From NCBI GenBank assembly GCA_963736595.1, contig CAVTPG010000011.1, positions 434,001-498,000 on the forward strand: a stretch of 64,000 nt of DNA, written 5' to 3'. This document shows, one piece after another, positions 44,536-53,805 of this stretch; position 1 is the first letter of the stretch, and each line of letters begins with the position of its first letter. A model generated the notes under the pieces. It did no database searches, was not told where the DNA came from, and saw nothing but the letters and a program-made list of their open reading frames with translations. This DNA is from Parapontixanthobacter sp963736595. GTDB taxonomy: Bacteria; Pseudomonadota; Alphaproteobacteria; Sphingomonadales; Sphingomonadaceae. A program made the position numbers and the translations under genes.

Positions 44536-45927
44536 ATGGCACGAATACAAATTGTCTGGCTCAGGCGCGACTTACGGCTTTCCGATCAACCGGCTTTATA
44601 CGCCGCAGCGCAGGCCGGCCCGGTTATCCCGGTCTATGTGCTGGAAGATGAGGCAGCGGGCGATCACGCCTATGGCGGCGCATCGCGTTGGTGGCTGCAT
44701 CAGGCGCTCATCAAATTTGGCGACGCGCTGAAAGCCGAGGGCTCGCGCCTGATTTTGCGAAAAGGCAATGCCGCCGAGCAAATCGCTCAGATCGCGCAAA
44801 GCGTCAATGCGCAAACGGTTCACGCAATCCGCCACTACGAACCGTGGTGGCAGGAGGCGGAGAATGAGCTGTCCGGACTGGTCGATCTGCGACTTTACGA
44901 CGGCAATTATTTGTTGCCACCGGGCGCGGTCAAAACAGGATCGGGCACTTGCTATAAGATCTATTCGCCCTTCGCCAAGGCGATGCTGGAAGAGATGCCG
45001 CCCCGCGACTGCGTGCCCGCGCCGGACGAACTTAAGGTTCCGTCAAGCTGGCCGGACAGTGATGATCTTGATGACTGGCAGCTATTGCCCCATGCGCCGG
45101 AACCTGACTGGGCCGGGGGAATGCGCGATTTCTGGGATGTGGGCGAAGCGGCCGCGCAAGATCAGCTTAAGGATTTTGGAGATCGCGTTGCCGATTATTA
45201 CGAGGCACGCAACCATCCCTCGATCGACGGTTCCTCCAAACTCTCGCCCTATTTGCATTGGGGCGAGATCAGCCCGGTGCAAGTCTGGCATGAATTGAAA
45301 GGCCGACGCGGGAAGGGCTGGGAAACCTTTGGCAAAGAGGTCATCTGGCGCGATTTTGCACAGAATATCATCGCGCAATTTCCCGAATATCCACGCGAAA
45401 CTTACCGCGACACGATGAAGGACAGCCTGTGGCGCTATCCCGACAAGGACGATGACGCTGCCGAAGATTTGCGGGCTTGGCAAAAGGGCCTGACCGGCTA
45501 TCCCATCGTCGATGCCGGAATGCGGCAGCTTTGGCAGACCGGCTGGATGCACAACCGCCTGCGGATGATCTGTGCCAGCTTTCTGGTCAAACATCTGCTG
45601 ATTGATTGGCGCGCAGGCGAGCAATGGTACTGGGATTGCCTCGTCGATGCGGATTACGGCAACAATGGCGTAAACTGGCAATGGATCGCCGGAACTGGCG
45701 TCGTCAGCAGTATGTTCAGCCGCATTATGGCGCCGTTATCGCAATCGGAGAAATTCGATGCGGCGGGTTACATCCGCGAATATGTGCCGGAACTTGCCGA
45801 AATGTCCGAGGAGGATATTCACGATCCGGCTGATGACAAACGCGGCGAATACCCGCCCAAAATCATCGGTCACAAAGAAGGGCGCGAGCGTGCCTTGCAA
45901 GCATATCGGGATATGAAAGACTCCTGA
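44536..45927 (+). CDS. phrB: Deoxyribodipyrimidine photolyase (cryptochrome/photolyase family)
   Basis: A 463-residue light-dependent DNA repair flavoprotein. The N-terminal alpha/beta antenna domain starts IQIVWLRRDLRLSDQPAL; the FAD-binding domain shows GSSKLSPYLHWGEISP, GLTGYPIVDAGMRQLWQTGW (first T follows KG) and MHNRLRMICASFLVKHLL. After WQWIAGTGV the segment reads VSSMFSRIMAPLSQSEKF where E. coli PhrB has DAAPYFRIFNP. ATG 44536 has GAGG 5 nt upstream; TTG 44533 is in frame just before. The neighbouring cfa gene is 36 nt downstream. Confidence 0.93.
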   Translation: MARIQIVWLRRDLRLSDQPALYAAAQAGPVIPVYVLEDEAAGDHAYGGASRWWLHQALIKFGDALKAEGSRLILRKGNAAEQIAQIAQSVNAQTVHAIRHYEPWWQEAENELSGLVDLRLYDGNYLLPPGAVKTGSGTCYKIYSPFAKAMLEEMPPRDCVPAPDELKVPSSWPDSDDLDDWQLLPHAPEPDWAGGMRDFWDVGEAAAQDQLKDFGDRVADYYEARNHPSIDGSSKLSPYLHWGEISPVQVWHELKGRRGKGWETFGKEVIWRDFAQNIIAQFPEYPRETYRDTMKDSLWRYPDKDDDAAEDLRAWQKGLTGYPIVDAGMRQLWQTGWMHNRLRMICASFLVKHLLIDWRAGEQWYWDCLVDADYGNNGVNWQWIAGTGVVSSMFSRIMAPLSQSEKFDAAGYIREYVPELAEMSEEDIHDPADDKRGEYPPKIIGHKEGRERALQAYRDMKDS

Positions 45928-45963
45928 CTTGCCACTGTGCGGCGTGCATCGCATAGGGCGCAT

Positions 45964-47217
45964 ATGGGAGCCGATACTTACCAGCCAATGGACGCGGGGC
46001 GCGGCGCAGCGCTGACATCGCGTTCAGCCCGCTTCGAGCAAGCCGCCGGAATGCTGGCGCGCCTGATGGCCCCAAGTTTTCACAAACTGCTGGATCGTCT
46101 GGATACGGGATTGGTTGCTGGTTCTATCACGGGTCATCTGCCTGATGGAACAACGCGCTTGTTGGGCGGACGGGCTGATGGCTTCGATGCACACATCCAT
46201 TTGCACGACTGGCGCGGATTGTTGCGCCTTGCGACGAACGGGTCGATCGGCTGGTATCAGGCTTGGGAAAAAGGCGAATGGTCCAGCCCCGATCCGGTCA
46301 TGGCTTTTGCGGTGTTCGGTGCCAATGCAAAATCTTTGGGCGCGATGGGGCGAGCAAAAGGCATCTTCCGTGTGGCCGCAAGGTTTGCCCATTGGCTTAA
46401 CCGGAACAGCAAGGCCGGCTCGCTGCGCAACATTCATGCGCATTATGATCTGGGCAATGATTTTTACAAAGCGTGGCTCGACCCGAGCTTAAGTTATTCC
46501 AGCGGATTGGCGCTTGACGGCGATCATCTGGAAGCATCGCAGCGGACCAAATGGCAGGCTTTGTCGCAGCGTATCGGCAAAGCGGACAGCGTGCTGGAGA
46601 TCGGTTGCGGGTGGGGCAGCCTGGCCGATCATCTGGCCAATGAAGGACGCGAAGTCACCGCAATCAGCCTGTCCGACGAGCAGCTTAGCTGGGCCAGAGC
46701 TCATAGCCATTCTGCTATCGACTTTCGCAAGCAGGATTATCGCGATGTTTCGGGGAGCTTCGATGCCATCGTCAGCGTCGAAATGGTTGAGGCATTGGGG
46801 CAGGCCTATTGGCCACAATTTATGGACTGCGTAGCCCGCAATTTGCAGCCCGGCGGGCGGGCAGCGATCCAGTATATTTCCATGTGCGACGAGCTATTCG
46901 ATGCTTATGCCGACAGCGCGGATTTCATTCAGGCTTATGTGTTTCCGGGCGGATTGCTGATCAGGACCAGCGAGTTTCGCGAACTTGCCGAAGCGCGCGG
47001 CCTTGAGTGGCGCGATCAGGTCGATTTCGGCGCGGACTATGCCGATACGTTGAAAATATGGCGGGAAAATTTCGACCGCGCTGTCGAGGATGATCGCTTG
47101 CCTGCGGGCTTCGATGATAATTTTGTGCGCTTGTGGCGCTATTATTTGATGTATTGTGAAGGCGGCTTTCGCTGCGGCAATATCGACGTGCATCAGGTCA
47201 CACTGGCAAAATCGTGA
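45964..47217 (+). CDS. cfa: Cyclopropane-fatty-acyl-phospholipid synthase family protein
   Basis: A 417-residue SAM-dependent methyltransferase that adds a methylene bridge to unsaturated membrane lipids. HYDLGNDFYKAWLDPSLSYS is the family hallmark, the SAM motif is VLEIGCGWGSLADHLA and VSVEMVEALGQAYW follows. ATG 45964 is chosen; GTG 45937 would extend it by nine residues. It lies between photolyase and a serine hydrolase whose frame overlaps its stop. Confidence 0.92.
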   Translation: MGADTYQPMDAGRGAALTSRSARFEQAAGMLARLMAPSFHKLLDRLDTGLVAGSITGHLPDGTTRLLGGRADGFDAHIHLHDWRGLLRLATNGSIGWYQAWEKGEWSSPDPVMAFAVFGANAKSLGAMGRAKGIFRVAARFAHWLNRNSKAGSLRNIHAHYDLGNDFYKAWLDPSLSYSSGLALDGDHLEASQRTKWQALSQRIGKADSVLEIGCGWGSLADHLANEGREVTAISLSDEQLSWARAHSHSAIDFRKQDYRDVSGSFDAIVSVEMVEALGQAYWPQFMDCVARNLQPGGRAAIQYISMCDELFDAYADSADFIQAYVFPGGLLIRTSEFRELAEARGLEWRDQVDFGADYADTLKIWRENFDRAVEDDRLPAGFDDNFVRLWRYYLMYCEGGFRCGNIDVHQVTLAKS

Positions 47218-47228
47218 TGGAGAAACAC

Positions 47229-48425
47229 ATGAAACGCTTGTTGCTAACGGGAACCGCCGCATTGATGCTGGCAGGCTGTGCGTCGTCATATGTATCACCG
47301 CCAGAGCCTCGAAGCGAAACAATGCCCCCAGAAAGTTCGGTCACACTGACAGAGCCAGCGAACGCCTTATCGATTCTGGAGCAGCAAGTTTTGCTGTGGG
47401 ATGACGACACGCGCGCTGCCCGGTTTCGCGCGATGGAAGACTATTTCCCCGGCATGGAAGTGGCGGCGGGACAGCCGCGCGAGCTTGCCACAGGAGCGTC
47501 GCTATCGACCGAGCTGCAAACCGCCATTTCCGAGTTTGTTGCCTCAACCAACGCGGCAGGCATCATGGTGCTGGTCGATGGCAAGGTCCGGCACGAGCAA
47601 TATGGCTTGGGGCTGGAAGCCGATCAGCGGTGGACCAGCTTTTCGGTCGCAAAGAGCTTTACCTCGATGCTGGTCGGGGCAGCGATGGCCGATGGACATA
47701 TCGCAAGCCTGAGCGATCCGGTTTCGCAATATATCGCCGGCCTCAAAGGCAGCGCTTATGATGACGTCACGGTAGAGCAGTTGCTGACTATGACGTCAGG
47801 CGTGCGCTGGGATGAAAATTACAGCGATCCCAATAGCGACGTCGCCCGAATGTTTGGCGTCACGCCGGTTGCAGGCGAATCGCAAGTGGTCACCTATATG
47901 AAAACCTTGCCGAGAGAAGCCGAGGCGGGCGAGAAGTGGGTTTACAAAACCGGTGAGACGAACTTGATCGGCGTGTTGCTGGAAGAAGCCACGGGCCGCA
48001 GCCTTGCCGATTACGCCAAAGAGAAGATCGTCGATCCGGCGGGATTTGCGGGCGATCTGTTCTGGATGCGCGATTTAAGCGGCGGCAATATCGGTGGCTG
48101 CTGTCTCTCGCTTCGCTTGTCGGATTATGCGCGCTTTGGGCAATTTGCGCTGGAAGGCGGCGGCAACGTCACCCCATCGACTTGGGTTGGCGAATCGACC
48201 AAGGCGCAAGTCGATCTGGGCGGAGGCTTCGGCTATGGCTATCAATGGTGGACGTACCCGCAGGGGGCTTACGGAGCGCAGGGCATTTTCGGCCAGGCAA
48301 TTACCATTGTACCTGAGCGCAAATTGGTCGTTGCGCTCGTCAGCAACTGGCCCACCGCGACCAGCAATGATCAGCGCCGCGCATGGCAGGCGCTCGTCAC
48401 GCGAATTACGGCTGAAGCGAATTAG
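47229..48425 (+). CDS. Serine hydrolase, class C beta-lactamase-like fold, putative lipoprotein
   Basis: A 398-residue protein of the beta-lactamase/DD-peptidase-like serine hydrolase family. The signal peptide ends at a lipobox (MKRLLLTGTAALMLAGC). The nucleophile motif is SVAK in FSVAKSFTSMLVG; LTMTSGVRWDENY and YGYQWWTYP follow as in EstB-type esterases. The YxN motif is not canonical, so an esterase or peptidase role is more likely than antibiotic resistance. ATG 47229 has GGAGA 5 nt upstream. Confidence 0.86.
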   Translation: MKRLLLTGTAALMLAGCASSYVSPPEPRSETMPPESSVTLTEPANALSILEQQVLLWDDDTRAARFRAMEDYFPGMEVAAGQPRELATGASLSTELQTAISEFVASTNAAGIMVLVDGKVRHEQYGLGLEADQRWTSFSVAKSFTSMLVGAAMADGHIASLSDPVSQYIAGLKGSAYDDVTVEQLLTMTSGVRWDENYSDPNSDVARMFGVTPVAGESQVVTYMKTLPREAEAGEKWVYKTGETNLIGVLLEEATGRSLADYAKEKIVDPAGFAGDLFWMRDLSGGNIGGCCLSLRLSDYARFGQFALEGGGNVTPSTWVGESTKAQVDLGGGFGYGYQWWTYPQGAYGAQGIFGQAITIVPERKLVVALVSNWPTATSNDQRRAWQALVTRITAEAN

Positions 48426-48458
48426 GCGAAGCGCGTGAACCTCGGCCGTTTTCGCCTA
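48423..48458. terminator. Hairpin between convergent serine hydrolase and PilZ genes
   Basis: TAGGCGAA (48423-48430) pairs with TTCGCCTA (48451-48458) to give an 8-bp stem with a 20-nt loop. The arms cover both stop codons. No T run follows on either strand, so termination is uncertain. Confidence 0.4.
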
Positions 48459-48806
48459 GACGTTGCTGCGATAGACTTGACTGGTGCTGTAGCGTTTCAA
48501 AATGTTGTCATGCACGATCGGGCTGAGCAATTCTGAAAAAGCGCAACCCGCAACACAGCTTTCCCACCACACGACTTGCGCTTGAAGGGACTGCAATCCC
48601 GGCAATGTCAGCCAGCAGACCTGACCTTCGTGCATCCGGTTGATGGCCGAGGTGGAAAAGCCTGAAATCGACAGATCATGCACGACCGTCTGGAACGCGC
48701 GACCGCCCGATGCGCGCAGCATTCCGGGAATGGTCAGCTTGATGCGCGGCGCGCAGCGATCTTCCTGTGCGGCAATGTCGTACCGCTCCTGAGCTTTGAA
48801 TTCCAT
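48456..48806 (-). CDS. Single-domain PilZ protein (c-di-GMP receptor)
   Basis: A 116-residue protein made almost entirely of a PilZ domain. The nucleotide-binding motifs RCAPR (RxxxR) and DLSISGF (DxSxxG) are intact, so it should bind cyclic di-GMP. Three Cys follow (QVCWLTLP, SCVAGCAF). In relatives such proteins act on motility, polysaccharide or cell-cycle targets; the partner here is unknown. The 229 nt upstream include a TTAA-rich element. Confidence 0.88.
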   Translation of the reverse strand: MEFKAQERYDIAAQEDRCAPRIKLTIPGMLRASGGRAFQTVVHDLSISGFSTSAINRMHEGQVCWLTLPGLQSLQAQVVWWESCVAGCAFSELLSPIVHDNILKRYSTSQVYRSNV

Positions 48807-49035
48807 AAAGCGCCTCTGTCATAGATTGCAGGCGAGCACCCCTCTGCCCGTTACGCGTTATTACGGATCGAAGGTTAGGAGATTTTTACCTTACACAGTT
48901 AAAGCGTGTTAACTTTAAGCCTGCTGCGAAGTGGTTGCAGCTGGCGGCACGACTGGCACGGATGATGCGTTGTCACGATAGCGCGACGTCAAAGCAGCTG
49001 GCGTCAGTCGCTAATGAGCAAACGTCTGGCTGACG

Positions 49036-49752
49036 CTATTGGGCGGCTACGCGCTCACGATGTCTGTTCGGAAAGTCACGCTGCAGCAATTCAACGATGC
49101 GGTCGGCGACGACTTGCGGGTCTTTGACGGTTTTCGGATCTTCGCCGGGATAGGCTTTGGCGCGCATATCCGTTCGAGTCGCGCCCGGATCGATAATAGC
49201 CACACGCAAAGCGCTGATGCGTTCGACTTCCTGCGCATATGAATCGAGCAGATTGTCGAATGCTGCTTTTGTTGCGCCATACGCTCCCCAGAATGCACGC
49301 GGATCAGCTCCGACCGAACTGGTCAAGCCAATGATCCGGCCATTTTGTGCACGCTTCAGCAACGGATCGAACCCTGCCAGAAACGCCTGCGTGGCCAGCA
49401 CGTTGATGCTCATCGCTTGCGCAAACTGCTTTGGATCGACTTGTGGAACCGATGTTAAGTGCGGTAGGTAAGCTGCTGACAAAACAAGAATATCCAGCTT
49501 GTCCCAGCGCCCACTAATGGCGGATGTCAAGCGCGACACACCGTCGTTTTCAAGCAAGTCGAGCGGAGCGATACTGCTGCTGCCATCGGCGTCATGGATT
49601 TGATCTTCGACCTTTTCCAGTGCGCGCACATCGCGGCCGGTCAATATGACATGAACGCCCGCTTTTCCCAGCGCCACAGCAGTCGCAGAGCCGATGCCTT
49701 TGCTTGCACCCGTTACCAGCGCGGTTTTACCCGTCAAATCGATGTCAGGCAT
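49036..49752 (-). CDS. Short-chain dehydrogenase/reductase
   Basis: A 238-residue SDR: TGKTALVTGASKGIGSATAV (cofactor loop), LSAAYLPHLT (NNAG position altered to LSAA), Ser in LTSSVGADPR and YGATKAAF (Tyr-xxx-Lys). The ATG at 49752 overlaps the purF stop by 8 nt; the in-frame codon at 49761 is TTG. It is read as part of a purF-SDR operon, an arrangement seen in other sphingomonads. Substrate unknown. Confidence 0.9.
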   Translation of the reverse strand: MPDIDLTGKTALVTGASKGIGSATAVALGKAGVHVILTGRDVRALEKVEDQIHDADGSSSIAPLDLLENDGVSRLTSAISGRWDKLDILVLSAAYLPHLTSVPQVDPKQFAQAMSINVLATQAFLAGFDPLLKRAQNGRIIGLTSSVGADPRAFWGAYGATKAAFDNLLDSYAQEVERISALRVAIIDPGATRTDMRAKAYPGEDPKTVKDPQVVADRIVELLQRDFPNRHRERVAAQ

Positions 49753-51226
49753 TTTCGGCAACCTTGTTGACGGGCAGAGCGAATTCCGCCTGATCGCTGT
49801 TGCGGCCCTTCAGATCGGTCAGCGACGTCGGATAATCGCCGGTAAAACAAGCGTCGCAGAATTGCGGACAAGTCGAGCTGCGATCCTTGGAAGCGACTGC
49901 GCGATACAGCCCGTCGATGGAAACAAAAGCGAGGCTGTCGGCTTTGATGAAGCTGCGCATCGGCTCCAGCTCCATCCGGGCGGCCAGCAATTTCGAGCGT
50001 TCCGGCGTATCGACACCGTAGTAACAGCTGTGCGCGGTGGGCGGGCTGGCTACGCGGAAATGCACTTCCGTTGCGCCCGCATCGCGCATCATTTCGACGA
50101 TTTTCAGCGAGGTTGTTCCGCGCACGATCGAATCGTCAATTAGGATGATGCGCTTGCCTTCGACCAGCCCGCGATTGGCATTGTGTTTGCGCCTGACACC
50201 GGCATGGCGCGCGCCATCGGATGGCTGAATGAAAGTCCGCCCGACATAGTGGGAGCGGATGATGCCCAGCTCGAAGGGCAGCCCGGATGCCTGAGCATAT
50301 CCGATCGCTGCCGGAACGCCGCTATCGGGAACCGGGACAACCAGATCGGCCTCGACCGGGTTTTCCAGCGCCAGTTGCGCGCCGATGGCCTTGCGCGCCT
50401 CATAGACGGATCGACCATCGAAGATCGAATCGGGACGGCTGAAATAGACGTGTTCGAAAATGCACGGTCTGGGCTTGTGGTCGCCGAACGGACGTAACGT
50501 TGTGACTGTGCCGTCCAGGTCGACTTTGACGACTTCGCCGGGATCGACTTGGCGCATGAACTGCGCGCCGATGATGTCGAATGCCACGGTTTCGCTGGCA
50601 AAGGCGATGGCATCGCCGATTTTGCCCATGACCAGCGGGCGGATGCCCAGCGGGTCGCGGCACGCAATCATGCCTTCTGGCGTCATCACGATCAGCGAAT
50701 AGGCGCCTTCGACCATCCGCAAAGCATCTATCAAACGGTCGATCATCGTCGGGTAACGGCTGGTCGCGACCAAATGGATGATAACCTCGGTGTCGGAGGT
50801 GGATTGGAAGATAGCCCCGCGGCTGACCAGATCATCGCGCAAAGTCTGCGCGTTGGAAATATTGCCATTGTGCGCCACGGCAAAACCGCCACTGGCAAGG
50901 TCTGCATAGAGTGGCTGAACATTCCGCAAACCGGCCCCGCCAGTGGTGGAGTAGCGGACGTGTCCCGCAGCCATAAAGCCCGGCAATTCGGCAATCGCAT
51001 CTTGGCTTGAGAAATTATCGGCGACATGGCCGGTCCCGCGTTGCGAATAGAATTGCTGCCCGTCAAAGCTGGTAATTCCGGCAGCTTCCTGTCCGCGATG
51101 CTGCAAGGCGTGCAGGCCCAAAGCCGTCGTCGCAGCAGCTTCGGGCGCGTTGATCGTGCCGAAAACCCCGCATTCTTCGCGCAGTTTATCGCCATTTTCG
51201 TCGTGAAAAGGGTTCGTAAGGTTCAT
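49745..51226 (-). CDS. purF: Amidophosphoribosyltransferase
   Basis: A 493-residue enzyme catalysing the first step of purine synthesis. An 18-residue propeptide (MNLTNPFHDENGDKLREE) precedes the catalytic Cys19 of the class II glutaminase domain (CGVFGTINAPE), as in the Bacillus-type enzyme. The PRPP-binding motif is RIILIDDSIVRGTTSLKIV. Cys residues near the end (CPQFCDACF) match the iron-sulfur type. It is divergent from lolC, with the SDR gene coupled downstream. Confidence 0.96.
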   Translation of the reverse strand: MNLTNPFHDENGDKLREECGVFGTINAPEAAATTALGLHALQHRGQEAAGITSFDGQQFYSQRGTGHVADNFSSQDAIAELPGFMAAGHVRYSTTGGAGLRNVQPLYADLASGGFAVAHNGNISNAQTLRDDLVSRGAIFQSTSDTEVIIHLVATSRYPTMIDRLIDALRMVEGAYSLIVMTPEGMIACRDPLGIRPLVMGKIGDAIAFASETVAFDIIGAQFMRQVDPGEVVKVDLDGTVTTLRPFGDHKPRPCIFEHVYFSRPDSIFDGRSVYEARKAIGAQLALENPVEADLVVPVPDSGVPAAIGYAQASGLPFELGIIRSHYVGRTFIQPSDGARHAGVRRKHNANRGLVEGKRIILIDDSIVRGTTSLKIVEMMRDAGATEVHFRVASPPTAHSCYYGVDTPERSKLLAARMELEPMRSFIKADSLAFVSIDGLYRAVASKDRSSTCPQFCDACFTGDYPTSLTDLKGRNSDQAEFALPVNKVAENA

Positions 51227-51362
51227 GGCTGATGCTGCCTGTGGCTGCCCTGAAAGTTAGCTGTTCAATGGCTATGTTACAGGACGATTACAACCCGCAA
51301 TCCACCGGATCTAAGGCAAATCTGCGGAAAGATCGGGGAATTCATTGCAGCGCCATCAAAGG

Positions 51363-52679
51363 ATGCCTAGACGCACCCAAGAGATACCGAGCCGGCCCAA
51401 ACCAGAACAGCCGATCAGCAAAACAGGGCAATCGCACTTGATCCTCTCCCCCTTCGAATGGACCATCGCCAAGCGCTATTTGCTGCCCGGACGCAGCGAA
51501 GCCTTTATCGCTTTGGTGGCCGGCATCAGCATCGGGGTGGTCATGCTGTCCGTCGCCATGCTGGTGATCGTAATGAGCGTGATGAACGGCTTTCGCGCCG
51601 AGCTGCTCGACAAGATCGTAGGACTTAACGGCCATGCGGTCGTGCAGGCTTTTGGCGGGCGGCTTGATGACTGGGAAAACACGCTGGAAGATATTCGCCG
51701 GACGCCGGGCGTTGTGCGGGCCTCGCCATTGATCGAGCAGCCGTTGATGACGACTTTCAATGGCCGGGTCGAAGGCGTGTTCGTGCGCGGCAATACGGCG
51801 GAAGATATCGAGCGGCTGCGCGAGAAGGTTGTGCTGGGCAATCTCGATCGATTGGAACCGGGTGCTGGCCGCGTTGCCATCGGCACCAGACTGGCCGCAA
51901 ATATCGGTGCGCGGGTCGGCGATACGATCACCATCATCAATCCGCAGGGGCGTTCATCGCCATTCGGCACGGTGCCGCGACAAGTTGGCTATGAAGTGGC
52001 GGCGCTCTTCGAGGTTGGCATTTACAATTACGATGAGACTTTCGTGGTCATGCCGATGGAGGATGCGCAAACCTTGCTGTTGCTCGGCGACCGGATCGGA
52101 ATGATCGAAGTGAAGGTGGAGGATGCCGATCAGGTGGGCGAAATACTCGCGCCTGTAGCGGCAAATCTGACGGGCAGAGCGCAGATTACGGACTGGAAAA
52201 CCATGAACGCCTCGCTGTTCGAGGCTTTGCAAGTCGAACGTGTAGCAATGGCTTTTGCCTTATCTTTCATGGTCTTGGTAGCAGCATTTAACATTTTATC
52301 GAGCTTGGTCATGCTGGTGCGGGCGAAAACTCGCGACATTGCCATTATGCGTACGATGGGCGCGACACGGCGATCGCTCCTGAAGATTTTTGTGACCACC
52401 GGCTTCACGGTCGGCGCGCTGGGCACGATTGCAGGGCTGATTCTCGGCTTTATCATCCTGACGTTCAGGCAGCAGATCGTGAAGTTCATCGAAGTGGTGA
52501 CGGGTCAGGAGTTGTGGGATCCACAAGTGCGCTTTCTCAGTATGCTGCCATCGCGCACCGACCCGATGGAAATTGCGATGATCGTCGGCCTGTCCTTGTT
52601 GTTAAGTTTCCTTGCGACTTTGTATCCGGCGTTCAAAGCGGCCAGTACCGATCCCGTCCAGGTGCTGCGCTATGAATAG
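51363..52679 (+). CDS. lolC: Lipoprotein-releasing ABC transporter permease (LolC/LolE type)
   Basis: A permease of about 438 residues that releases lipoproteins from the inner membrane. LSPFEWTIAKRYLLPGRSEAF is the family N-terminus, four membrane helices follow the MacB-like pattern, with a large periplasmic domain after helix 1 (MNGFRAELLDKIVGLNGHAV). The C-terminal helices end KAASTDPVQVLRYE. ATG 51363 gives a 25-residue polar extension; TTG 51438 would give the usual N-terminus. It overlaps lolD by 8 nt. Confidence 0.92.
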   Translation: MPRRTQEIPSRPKPEQPISKTGQSHLILSPFEWTIAKRYLLPGRSEAFIALVAGISIGVVMLSVAMLVIVMSVMNGFRAELLDKIVGLNGHAVVQAFGGRLDDWENTLEDIRRTPGVVRASPLIEQPLMTTFNGRVEGVFVRGNTAEDIERLREKVVLGNLDRLEPGAGRVAIGTRLAANIGARVGDTITIINPQGRSSPFGTVPRQVGYEVAALFEVGIYNYDETFVVMPMEDAQTLLLLGDRIGMIEVKVEDADQVGEILAPVAANLTGRAQITDWKTMNASLFEALQVERVAMAFALSFMVLVAAFNILSSLVMLVRAKTRDIAIMRTMGATRRSLLKIFVTTGFTVGALGTIAGLILGFIILTFRQQIVKFIEVVTGQELWDPQVRFLSMLPSRTDPMEIAMIVGLSLLLSFLATLYPAFKAASTDPVQVLRYE

Positions 52680-53355
52680 CGGCGCGACGCCTGTCATCGC
52701 GCTCAGCAATCTCACGCGCAGCTTTGAACAAGGCGGTGTGCGAATCGACGTCTTGCGCGGTGTCGATCTGACGGTTGCGCCGGGTGAGATCGTCGCGCTG
52801 CTGGGACCGTCAGGCTCTGGCAAATCGACTATGCTGCAAGCGGTTGGTCTGCTGGAGGGCGGGTTTGGCGGCAAAATTGCCATTGCGGGCGAAGAAGCGA
52901 GTAAGATGGCGGCGGATGAGCGCACGCGCTTGCGGCGCGAGCATCTCGGCTTCGTCTATCAATTCCATCACTTGCTGCCGGATTTCAATGCGTTGGAAAA
53001 TGTCGTTCTGCCGCAATTGGTCAAGGGAACGGCGCGCGAGGAATCCGAAGATCGCGCAGAGCATTTGCTCACCTCGCTGGGGCTGGGCGCGCGCCTCGAA
53101 CATCGGCCAAGCCAGCTTTCCGGCGGCGAGCAGCAACGCGTTGCCGTCGCGCGAGCGTTGGCCAATCGCCCGCAATTGGTGCTGGCCGACGAACCGACCG
53201 GCAATCTCGATGAAGCCACGGCGGATAAGGTCCTCGCGCAGTTTCTCGAACTTGTTCGGGGCGAAGGCAGCGCAGGCCTGGTCGCGACGCATAATGAGCG
53301 TCTGGCCAGCCGGATGGACCGCATCGTGCGCCTCCATGACGGTTTGCTGCAATAG
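52672..53355 (+). CDS. lolD: Lipoprotein-releasing ABC transporter ATP-binding protein
   Basis: A 227-residue ABC ATPase: Walker A GPSGSGKSTMLQAVGLL, Q-loop VYQFHHLLPDF, signature LSGGEQQRVAVARAL and Walker B LVLADEPTGNLD. It powers the LolCDE complex with the overlapping upstream permease. ATG 52672 is inside the last codons of lolC, so translation is coupled. A terminator follows directly. Confidence 0.95.
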   Translation: MNSGATPVIALSNLTRSFEQGGVRIDVLRGVDLTVAPGEIVALLGPSGSGKSTMLQAVGLLEGGFGGKIAIAGEEASKMAADERTRLRREHLGFVYQFHHLLPDFNALENVVLPQLVKGTAREESEDRAEHLLTSLGLGARLEHRPSQLSGGEQQRVAVARALANRPQLVLADEPTGNLDEATADKVLAQFLELVRGEGSAGLVATHNERLASRMDRIVRLHDGLLQ

Positions 53356-53376
53356 CGGCGGACCCAAGCCGCTTTT
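53354..53376 (+). terminator. Rho-independent terminator after lolD
   Basis: AGCGGC (53354-53359) pairs with GCCGCT (53368-53373) around an 8-nt loop, followed by TTT. The stem starts at the lolD stop codon. Confidence 0.6.
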
Positions 53377-53409
53377 CGCCCGTTACAAAGCAAAGCCAAG
53401 GAGATTATT

Positions 53410-53694
53410 ATGAGCGACCACCCAAGCACGTTTCGGGGCGATCCTGAAAACACTGGTTCGATTGAATGGGGCGACCGTGCGGCCTTGCATCGCGTCGATG
53501 ATGGCGATGGTGTGCTGGACGGAGCGAATGCACTGCAACGCGGCACATTTGCCGAAATGATCCGTCACCTGATGCTGTTACCTGAAGATGAGCGTCAGAA
53601 ATATGTGATCGAGAAAGCGGGCGATCGCGAATATAGCGCGGTGGAAGCAGCGGAATTGTCCACGCGCCGGGCCTATAAAAATCTCGAAAGCTAA
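53410..53694 (+). CDS. Small acidic protein of unknown function
   Basis: A 94-residue soluble protein with many Asp and Glu and no signal or membrane segment. A helical stretch near the middle (FAEMIRHLMLLPEDERQKYV) and a final AVEAAELSTRRAYKNLES are the only recognisable features. AAGGAG lies before ATG 53410. I know no function; its own start signal and position between lolD and dnaE support a real gene. Confidence 0.75.
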   Translation: MSDHPSTFRGDPENTGSIEWGDRAALHRVDDGDGVLDGANALQRGTFAEMIRHLMLLPEDERQKYVIEKAGDREYSAVEAAELSTRRAYKNLES

Positions 53695-53805
53695 GATGCT
53701 GCTGCTTGTAACGAAACGGGTATGACCTTCTTAATAGTCCATAGCCTGCCGAAAGCTGTGGATTGCCGCTTGGATGCGAGCGGATTTGGGCACATATCAT
53801 AGGTC

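Noticed and set aside
47229..48425. The serine hydrolase as an AmpC beta-lactamase
   Set aside because: SVAK is present but the YxN and KTG motifs are not canonical and the sequence is closer to EstB-type esterases.
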